9,207 bases of DNA from Lentisphaeria bacterium UBA1776. Lineage in GTDB: Bacteria; Verrucomicrobiota; Lentisphaeria; Victivallales; Victivallaceae. The position numbers were made by a program, and so were the translations under genes. The notes under the pieces are model-generated. The model was not told where the DNA came from, did no database searches, and saw only the letters and a program-made list of their open reading frames with translations. Of this stretch, positions 1 to 5,239 are shown one piece after another; the stretch's first letter is position 1; each line of letters opens with the position of its first letter. The stretch is taken from contig DCGO01000011.1 of the NCBI GenBank assembly GCA_002314605.1, forward strand, positions 1 to 9,207, in the 5' to 3' direction.

Positions 1-564
1 GCAGAAGCACAGGAAATCGTGCTGACCGGAGACGGGCTTCCCTATATCGAAGATTTTGCAGTCAAGGTTTTGGAGGATGCGCAGATTCCGCCGAATCTCT
101 GCGGTTCTGTCTCCCCGGAGGATGTGTTGCGTGTTCTTTCACCGGTTTTTGAGTATGGAAAGAAGCTGTCGGAACGGATCAGCGTTGAAGAAAAACAGTT
201 TTTCCTCTTCACGGAACAACAATGCGCGATTTTAGACGCTTTGGAAAACTTTCCGCGTCTTCAGGTAAAAGGCTGTGCCGGATCCGGAAAAACGATCATG
301 GCAGTAAAGAAAGCGGAACGGTTGGGGGCACAAGGAGCAAACGTTCTGCTCCTGTGTTTCAATCAGCTGCTTGCAGAGCATCTGCAGCGGGAGGTCAAGG
401 CACATCCGACCGTCAAGGCTGCGGCATTTTTCGAGTTCTGCATTGAACTGCTGAAAATTCCGGAAGAACAGGTCGGAAAATACCGGACCAATCCGAAACT
501 TTACAGTGATGTTCTGCCGAAACTGCTGAAGGATTATCTCTATAAATCCTGGAGACGGTCATGA
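1..564 (+). CDS. UvrD/Rep-like (NERD-associated type) helicase, fragment lacking both ends
   Basis: Partial gene. The frame is open to the left edge of the window, and the GTG at 19 is an internal codon (the frame reads A-E-A-Q-E-I-V before it), so the true start lies outside. The visible protein has a helical stretch, then F-T-E-Q-Q (a Q-motif-like element), then a Walker A loop GCAGSGKT encoded at 271-294. This is followed by LLLCFNQLLAEHL, typical of superfamily 1 helicases that often follow a nuclease-related NERD domain. Such proteins unwind DNA or RNA using ATP. No later helicase motifs (Walker B, III-VI) are present: the frame leaves recognisable helicase sequence near 540 and stops at 562-564 after a few residues (KSWRRS) that belong to the alcohol dehydrogenase DNA read in the wrong frame. 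A sampled stretch (241-300) is 29/60 GC, against 40/60 in the dehydrogenase (1201-1260). Superfamily assignment is firm; the exact subfamily is less sure. Confidence 0.75.
   Translation, partial: AEAQEIVLTGDGLPYIEDFAVKVLEDAQIPPNLCGSVSPEDVLRVLSPVFEYGKKLSERISVEEKQFFLFTEQQCAILDALENFPRLQVKGCAGSGKTIMAVKKAERLGAQGANVLLLCFNQLLAEHLQREVKAHPTVKAAAFFEFCIELLKIPEEQVGKYRTNPKLYSDVLPKLLKDYLYKSWRRS
535..552. other. Chimeric junction between helicase fragment and alcohol dehydrogenase
   Basis: Helicase-like sequence in frame 1 ends near 540. From about 549 the DNA, read in frame 3, encodes L-E-T-V-M-K-G-A, which is the usual lead-in to the GGGSPID loop of AdhE-type iron alcohol dehydrogenases. A stop codon (TAA, 543-545) closes the dehydrogenase frame immediately upstream. 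Two unrelated genes, each broken, therefore meet within about 10 bases. No terminal repeat or insertion sequence is visible at the join. It may be a deletion or rearrangement in the genome, or a misassembly. Confidence 0.8.
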
Positions 565-1562
565 AAGGCGCCGCCGTCATGCAGGAATTCCAGCCAGACT
601 GGATCGTCGCCATGGGGGGAGGCTCCCCCATCGATGCGGCCAAGGCCATGTGGATCAAATACGAATATCCGGAAATATCCTTTGCAGAGATGTGCAAGGT
701 CTTCGGTCTGCCGAAACTGCGCACCAAAGCGCATTTCTGCGCCATATCCTCCACGTCCGGCACCGCCACCGAAGTCACGGCATTCTCCATCATCACGGAT
801 TATCAGAAAGGCATCAAATATCCCATCGCGGACTTTGAGATCACGCCGGATGTGGCCATTGTGGATCCCGAGCTGGCGGAAACCATGCCGAAGAAGCTGA
901 CGGCCCATACCGGCATGGATGCGCTGACCCACGCCATTGAAGCGTATGTATCCACTGCAAACTGCGCCTACACGGACCCGCTGGCGATCTTTGCCATCCG
1001 GATGATCCAGTCGGATCTGATCCCCAGTTATAACGGGGATATGGCCAGACGCGATGCCATGCACAATGCCCAGTGTCTGGCCGGCATGGCGTTCTCCAAT
1101 GCCCTCCTGGGGATCGTTCACTCCATGGCCCACAAAACTGGCGCGGCCTTTGCGGATCTTGGGGCTCACATCATCCACGGGGCGGCCAATGCCATGTATC
1201 TCGGCAAGGTGATCGCCTTCAACGCCAAGGACCCGGCGGCCCTGAAGCGCTACGGCGAGATCGCCGGCTTCATGAATCTCGGAGGCAAAGACGACCGGGA
1301 AAAGGTCCGGCTGCTCATCGCCTTCATCCGCAGGATGAATGATGAACTGAATATTCCCCAGTGCATCCGGCACTACGGGGCCGACAGCTATCCCTGCGAA
1401 CAGGGCTTCATCCCTGAGGCGGTCTTCCGGGAACGGCTCCACGACATTGCCGTCAACGCCCTTGCCGATGCCTGCACCGGTTCCAATCCCCGGAAACCCA
1501 CCGTTCAGGAAATGGAAAAACTCCTGCTGGCGTGTTATTTCGATACCGGGATCGACTTTTGA
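561..1562 (+). CDS. Iron-containing alcohol dehydrogenase, N-terminally truncated
   Basis: Group III (iron-dependent) alcohol dehydrogenase, related to the C-terminal half of AdhE and to clostridial butanol dehydrogenases; the family interconverts alcohols and aldehydes with NAD(P)H in the cytoplasm. The phosphate-binding loop GGGSPID lies at residues 19-25, whereas in family members of about 385 residues it lies near 95, so roughly 75-80 N-terminal residues of the nucleotide-binding domain are missing. The metal ligands are all present: Asp120 and His124 (GMDALTHAIE), His187 (GIVHSMAH) and His206 (HIIHGAANA). The segment between the last two is about five residues longer than in many homologues (ADLGA), probably a subfamily trait. 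The C-terminus (ACTGSNPR, then EMEKLL) looks complete. The ATG at 561 has a GGAG at 551-554 and overlaps the helicase stop as ATGA, but these bases are normal dehydrogenase codons, so this start is probably fortuitous. The product is unlikely to be active. The exact substrate is unknown. Confidence 0.85.
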   Translation: MKGAAVMQEFQPDWIVAMGGGSPIDAAKAMWIKYEYPEISFAEMCKVFGLPKLRTKAHFCAISSTSGTATEVTAFSIITDYQKGIKYPIADFEITPDVAIVDPELAETMPKKLTAHTGMDALTHAIEAYVSTANCAYTDPLAIFAIRMIQSDLIPSYNGDMARRDAMHNAQCLAGMAFSNALLGIVHSMAHKTGAAFADLGAHIIHGAANAMYLGKVIAFNAKDPAALKRYGEIAGFMNLGGKDDREKVRLLIAFIRRMNDELNIPQCIRHYGADSYPCEQGFIPEAVFRERLHDIAVNALADACTGSNPRKPTVQEMEKLLLACYFDTGIDF

Positions 1563-1583
1563 ACAAGCCGCTCTTCCGTCCCG

Positions 1584-1625
1584 GATCCGGTGTGCCGCCG
1601 ATATGCGTGACACCGGATCTTTTTT
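1584..1625 (+). terminator. Rho-independent terminator after the alcohol dehydrogenase
   Basis: A perfect 10-bp stem (GATCCGGTGT at 1584-1593 and ACACCGGATC at 1610-1619) encloses a 16-base loop and is followed directly by six T (1620-1625). It lies 21 bases after the dehydrogenase stop and 10 bases before the stop of the convergent symporter gene. Read on the minus strand the stem is followed by CGGGACGG with no T run, so it should work only for the plus strand. Confidence 0.9.
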
Positions 1626-1635
1626 AAAATTTTCT

Positions 1636-3039
1636 CTATTCGGACGGGATCTGCTTTTCCTCGTGGATCATGGCGCATTCCGGATCGATCTCATCGATTT
1701 TGCCGCTCCAGAGGTATTTGCGGGTCTCTGAAACGATCACTCCGCTCAGACAGAAGAGGGAAATGATGTTGGGGACGGCCATCAGACCGTTGGCAATATC
1801 GGAAATGTTCCAGACCAGATCCAGTTTCAGCACCGATCCGGCAAAAATCAGCAGAATGAAAATCATCCGGTAGCAGAAAAAAACTTTTTTCCCGGGAAAA
1901 TAAAGCGCTGCCTGCCGTCCGTAGCAGAACCACCCGAGAATGGAGGTGTAGCCGAAGGTGACCAGCGTGAAAATCAAAATGTACCTGCCGATCACCGGAA
2001 TATTGGCAAACGCCAGCCCTGCAAGCTCCACCACACTGAATTTCGAAAAATCAGGAGCAGGGTTTATTTTCAGGGCGGATGAAACAATCACAAGGCCGGT
2101 CAGGGCACAGATGCAGACCGTATCCCAGAAGACCGCCGTGGAAGCGATCAGCGCCTGCCGCACCGGATTGGCGCTCCGGGCGCTGGCGGCGACCAGCGGC
2201 GCCGAACCCATCCCAGATTCATTGGAAAAAAGTCCCCGTGCAATACCGTAACGCATCGCCAGCATGATCACACTGCCGAAAAATCCGCCGGAAACCGCCC
2301 GGAGGCTGAACGCCTCGGTGACAATGAGTTTCAGCGCCGGAAACAGGGTCTGATGGTTGATGCCGATCAGCACAAAACAGCTCAGAATATAACCGGCGGC
2401 CATAACGGGGACCAATACATTGCAGACTTTGGCAATGCCGGCAAGGCCTCCGAAAATAATGGCTGAAAAAAGCACCATCTCCGCCAGCCCCACCGACCAC
2501 GCCGGAACCGGCAGGATCCGGACAGTAAAACTGGCTACGGTATTGCTCTGGACCATGCACCCGATGCCGAAACAGGCAAAGAGCGTGAATACGGCAAAAA
2601 GGACCGCCAGCCATTTGCAGTACATGCCCCGTTCGATCACATACATCGCGCCGCCGCAAACCATCCCGTCCCGGCCGACGACCCGGTACTTGACCGCAAG
2701 CACCGTCTCGGCATACCGGGTGGCAATCCCGAATACTCCGCAAAGCCAGCACCAGAAAACGGCGCCCGGACCACCATACACCACTGCCGTCGTCACGCCG
2801 AGAACATTTCCCGTACCGATGGTTGCCGCCAGCGCGATCATCAGGGCTCCGAAGTGGGAAATGTCTCCCCTTGCCCCCGGGTCCCGGCGAAAGCTGAGCC
2901 GGATCCCCATGGGAAGAAAGCGCTGGATGAATTTCAGCCGGAAAGAGAGAAACAAATGACACCCCGCCAGCAGCAGCAGGAGCGGGGCTCCCCACAGAAA
3001 GGAGTCAAGGATCTCAATAAATTCAGCGAATGTATCCAT
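1636..3039 (-). CDS. Sodium:alanine/glycine symporter, AGCS family
   Basis: Inner-membrane transporter of the alanine or glycine:cation symporter family, which imports alanine, glycine or related small amino acids with Na+. At 467 residues it has normal family length and many hydrophobic segments. Family signatures are clear: GTGN at residues 75-78, GGPGAVFW at 89-96 followed by ATRYAETVLAVKYR, a QSN at 164-166, and GLFSNESGMGSAP at 269-281. One variation is GGAMYVIERG at 129-138, where most members have GGPMYYIE. The start at 3039 gives the expected N-terminus (a hydrophobic helix then a short basic loop), but only a weak Shine-Dalgarno is visible (AGG almost touching the ATG). The gene begins 39 bases after the stop of the SSS symporter on the same strand, so co-transcription and perhaps translational coupling are likely. 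No terminator for this strand is seen after 1636. Family assignment is firm; the substrate is inferred. Confidence 0.93.
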   Translation of the reverse strand: MDTFAEFIEILDSFLWGAPLLLLLAGCHLFLSFRLKFIQRFLPMGIRLSFRRDPGARGDISHFGALMIALAATIGTGNVLGVTTAVVYGGPGAVFWCWLCGVFGIATRYAETVLAVKYRVVGRDGMVCGGAMYVIERGMYCKWLAVLFAVFTLFACFGIGCMVQSNTVASFTVRILPVPAWSVGLAEMVLFSAIIFGGLAGIAKVCNVLVPVMAAGYILSCFVLIGINHQTLFPALKLIVTEAFSLRAVSGGFFGSVIMLAMRYGIARGLFSNESGMGSAPLVAASARSANPVRQALIASTAVFWDTVCICALTGLVIVSSALKINPAPDFSKFSVVELAGLAFANIPVIGRYILIFTLVTFGYTSILGWFCYGRQAALYFPGKKVFFCYRMIFILLIFAGSVLKLDLVWNISDIANGLMAVPNIISLFCLSGVIVSETRKYLWSGKIDEIDPECAMIHEEKQIPSE

Positions 3040-3078
3040 GCCTGAATTGCCGGATAAAACGGCTCGCCGGGCCCTGTT

Positions 3079-4908
3079 TTACACACACCGGGTCCGGTCA
3101 CCGCCGCTCCGGACCACGCCGAAATACCACATGAAAAGCGCTGCCGGGATGGCGATGAAGAAAGCGAGAAGCCCCATCAGCCAGTGACAGTACACCAGTT
3201 CCCCGATTCCGTAAAGCGCCCCGTAAATGGCAATACAGCCGAACACCGACGCCACGATTCCCTGCCACAGAGGTTCCTGTGGATGCTCCGGATTCGACAG
3301 GTCCACCCCCGCCCGGGCAGCCTCCAGGCGGACGGCGTTCCAGCCCGGTCCGGCGGGATTGATCTTCCGGCAGAAGCTGTACAGCTGCGGCTTTTCCGTC
3401 TGCGGCCCGAGATAACAGGCCAGGACCCATGCCAGCGTAGTCAGCGCCACGCCGCAGACCATTTTCTGGCTGTCGGAAAGCACACAGTCTATAAAGAGTT
3501 TGTCATGCACGATGTTGAAATAAAGAGAAAAAGCGAAGGACGCCACCATGGCGGTGATCTCCGCCGCCGCATTGATCCGCCACCAGAACCACCGCATCAT
3601 GAAGAGAAGGCCCGTCCCCGCCCCGATGGAAAGGAGAATATTGAAGTTGCCCATGGCGCTTTCCATAAAAAGCGCCACCACACAGGACACCGCGATCAGG
3701 AGAAGCGAGAAGATCCGCCCGACCAGTACCTGTTCCTTTTCCGAGGAATTCCGGCGGATAAAGCGCCCGTAGAAATCGTGGACCAGATAGCTGGAACCCC
3801 AGTTGGTCAAGGTGGACATGGTGGAAACGTAAGCTGCAAAAAGAGAGGCCACGATCAGCCCGAGCCACCCGGTGGGGACCGATTTCAGCATCAGAGAGTA
3901 GGCCGCATCGCTTTTGATCTGGCTGGCCGGCAGGACATCGCACAACGCATCGTTCAGAGACTCCGAAGTCGGGAAGACGATCAGCGAACAGAGCGCCACC
4001 AGAATCATCGGCCACGGGCGGATGGCGTAATGGAGAAAGTTGAAGAAGAGCGTCGCCCCCGCCGCATGTTCCTCGTTCTTTGCGGCCAGCATCCGCTGGG
4101 CAATGAATCCGCCACCGCCTGGCTCCGCACAGGGGTACCAGATGCTCCACCAGAGGATCGTGATGGGGATGATGAAGAGGGCCATCCAGTCCGCCGCCGA
4201 AGCGAAACCCATCACTTCCGTCTTGCGGATCTGCCCCATGGCCGAGAGTTTATTCATCATGCCGGAGAGCCCTCCGACTTCCGGGCGGGTCAGCGAGTAA
4301 TAGGCGGCCACAAAAGTTCCCAGCATTGCCAGAATGAAGAGAAAGAGATCGCTGAACAGCACGCCGCGGAGCCCGGCGGCGGAGGAGAACACCGCCGTAA
4401 TGATCAGAGCGAAGAGGACGCTCTGAACAGGCGTCAGGCCCAGCATGGCGGCGCCGATCTTGATGGCCGCCAGCGTTGACGAGGCCATGACAAAGATGTT
4501 GAAGAAGAGGCCCAAATACACCGCCCGGAACCCCCGCAGCAGCGCGGCGGTCTTCCCGCTGTAGCGAATCTCATAATATTCCAGATCCGTGATCACTTCA
4601 GACCGCCGCCAGAGTTTGGCGTACAGAAAGACCGTGAGCATCCCAGTGGGCAGCATGGCCCACCACAGCCAGTTGCCGCAGACGCCGTAATCCCGCACAA
4701 AGCCCGCGATCAGGTTGGGTACTTCGGTGGAAAAGGTCGTGGCCACCATGGAAAATCCCAGGAGCCACCACGGCATGGCCCGTCCGCCGACGAAAAAGTC
4801 CGCTTTGCTCCGTCCGGCTACTTTGGAACCGATCAGGCCGAATGCTGTTGTCAGCAGAAAGACTCCGCCGATGATCAGCCAGTCAAAAATCGTCAATGCC
4901 ATCTTCAT
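3079..4908 (-). CDS. Sodium:solute symporter, SSS family
   Basis: Multi-spanning inner-membrane Na+-coupled importer with the LeuT-type fold, 609 residues from the chosen start. Members of this family move sugars, sialic acid, amino acids or organic acids. Near the N-terminus is the usual SSS pattern SKADFFVGGRAMPWW (residues 34-48) followed by the first core helix LLGFSMVATTFST. The helix containing AAYVSTMST has Ala359, Ser362 and Thr363 where vSGLT has the Na2-site residues Ala361, Ser364 and Ser365. The C-terminus is extended past the 13-helix core with a soluble loop containing RKINPAGPGWNAVR and two further hydrophobic segments, a form I associate with planctomycete and Lentisphaerae proteins. 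I chose ATG 4908, not the in-frame ATG 4944: 4908 has AGAGGA 8 bases upstream, while 4944 has no ribosome binding site and would add a polar 12-residue tail. It leads the AGCS gene, with a 39-base gap. The substrate cannot be read from sequence; the DUF4838 neighbour suggests a sugar or sugar acid. Confidence 0.92.
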   Translation of the reverse strand: MKMALTIFDWLIIGGVFLLTTAFGLIGSKVAGRSKADFFVGGRAMPWWLLGFSMVATTFSTEVPNLIAGFVRDYGVCGNWLWWAMLPTGMLTVFLYAKLWRRSEVITDLEYYEIRYSGKTAALLRGFRAVYLGLFFNIFVMASSTLAAIKIGAAMLGLTPVQSVLFALIITAVFSSAAGLRGVLFSDLFLFILAMLGTFVAAYYSLTRPEVGGLSGMMNKLSAMGQIRKTEVMGFASAADWMALFIIPITILWWSIWYPCAEPGGGGFIAQRMLAAKNEEHAAGATLFFNFLHYAIRPWPMILVALCSLIVFPTSESLNDALCDVLPASQIKSDAAYSLMLKSVPTGWLGLIVASLFAAYVSTMSTLTNWGSSYLVHDFYGRFIRRNSSEKEQVLVGRIFSLLLIAVSCVVALFMESAMGNFNILLSIGAGTGLLFMMRWFWWRINAAAEITAMVASFAFSLYFNIVHDKLFIDCVLSDSQKMVCGVALTTLAWVLACYLGPQTEKPQLYSFCRKINPAGPGWNAVRLEAARAGVDLSNPEHPQEPLWQGIVASVFGCIAIYGALYGIGELVYCHWLMGLLAFFIAIPAALFMWYFGVVRSGGDRTRCV

Positions 4909-4916
4909 GAAAAAAA

Positions 4917-4922
4917 TCCTCT
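4917..4922 (-). promoter_or_regulatory. Ribosome binding site that fixes the SSS symporter start
   Basis: AGAGGA on the minus strand with an 8-base spacer (seven T and a C) before ATG 4908. It decides the start in favour of 4908 over the upstream in-frame ATG at 4944. Confidence 0.75.
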
Positions 4923-4946
4923 GTTCTTCAACAATATGATTCATTT

Positions 4947-4974
4947 AAGATAGCACCTGAATCGGTTTTTGCAA
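4947..4974 (-). promoter_or_regulatory. Possible sigma70-type promoter for the symporter operon
   Basis: On the minus strand TTGCAA (4974-4969) is separated by 16 bases from TATCTT (4952-4947). Each matches the consensus at 4 of 6 positions. Transcription would start near 4940, leaving a short leader that contains the AGAGGA ribosome binding site. It is a weak match and promoter consensus in this phylum is poorly known to me. Confidence 0.25.
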
Positions 4975-4975
4975 T

Positions 4976-5017
4976 AAAAAAACGGGGAAAACGGCTGCGA
5001 GTTTGCCCGGTCCCCCC
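4976..5017 (-). terminator. Possible Rho-independent terminator of the DUF4838 operon
   Basis: On the minus strand GGGGGGA (5017-5011) can pair with TCCCC (4988-4984). An inner short stem CCGG..C with GCCG (5009-5005 with 4995-4992) and an internal loop lie between, and a single G is followed by seven T (4982-4976). The stem is interrupted, so strength is uncertain. It lies 220-260 bases after the DUF4838 stop. It could instead be an attenuator in a longer symporter leader if transcription starts upstream of it. Confidence 0.4.
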
Positions 5018-5057
5018 ACTGCAATCATGGCCGGAAGCCTTAGGATTTATACCGATA

Positions 5058-5170
5058 GGTTTTGCCGTCTCCGGCAGTTTGTGCAAAATTTGCACGAACT
5101 GAATTTTCTGCAAGTTCTCCCGAGGCAAAACGTTCTGCAGATGCCTGGCAACAACCGATCCGGCAAAACC
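5058..5170. repeat. Three GGCAAAAC words around the palindrome
   Basis: GGCAAAAC occurs at 5124-5131 and 5162-5169 on the plus strand, and as its complement GTTTTGCC at 5059-5066. The outer pair extends to a perfect 10-base inverted repeat (GGTTTTGCCG at 5058-5067, CGGCAAAACC at 5161-5170). The core GCAAAA also occurs inside the palindrome (5083-5088) and as TTTTGC at 4967-4972. Confidence 0.5.
5075..5101. promoter_or_regulatory. 27-base near-perfect palindrome, candidate operator
   Basis: The arms are CAGTTtGTGCAAA and TTTGCACgAACTG around a single central A at 5088. Twelve of 13 positions pair; the exception is T5080 with G5096. The core GTGCAAA-A-TTTGCAC (5081-5095) is perfect. There is no T run beside it and a hairpin would have almost no loop, so a binding site for a dimeric regulator fits better than a terminator. 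It lies about 170 bases before the symporter start and about 140 bases after the DUF4838 stop. The regulator is unknown and not encoded in this window. Confidence 0.55.
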
Positions 5171-5239
5171 ATCCGGGAAGACGGGCGGCTTTCATGATGA
5201 GATCCGGCCGTTCCCCGGCAGTTCGAAGAGAAAACGGCC

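Larger units (their letters stand above)
4909..5239 (-). other. 331-base intergenic region between the DUF4838 gene and the SSS symporter
   Basis: No credible gene is present on either strand: the short frames here have no family features. Seen from the minus strand in order, it holds an inverted repeat just after the DUF4838 stop, scattered GGCAAAAC words, a 27-base palindrome (5075-5101), a G-rich stem followed by seven T (4976-5017), a possible promoter (4947-4974) and the ribosome binding site of the symporter (4917-4922). It looks like the end of one operon and the control region of the next. Confidence 0.6.

Noticed and set aside
540..1613. Long open frame of 357 codons on the minus strand opposite the alcohol dehydrogenase
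   Set aside because: It is antisense to a gene with clear family motifs, its protein is rich in Gly, Arg, His and Asp with no domain, and it runs through the terminator stem. It is a shadow of GC-rich codon use.
3040..3078. GC-rich short hairpin between the two symporter genes
   Set aside because: Only 3-4 pairs with a TTTTAT tail; too weak to act as a terminator, and the 39-base gap fits an operon.
3184..4479. 431-codon open frame on the plus strand
   Set aside because: It lies entirely opposite the SSS symporter; the product is a low-complexity Arg/His/Pro/Glu-rich sequence without family features, a typical shadow of a hydrophobic membrane protein gene.
5206..5239. Inverted repeat GGCCGTT / AACGGCC directly after the DUF4838 stop
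   Set aside because: The stem has only 7 pairs with a 20-base loop and is followed on the minus strand by GGATCTCATC, not a T run, so it is not a convincing terminator.
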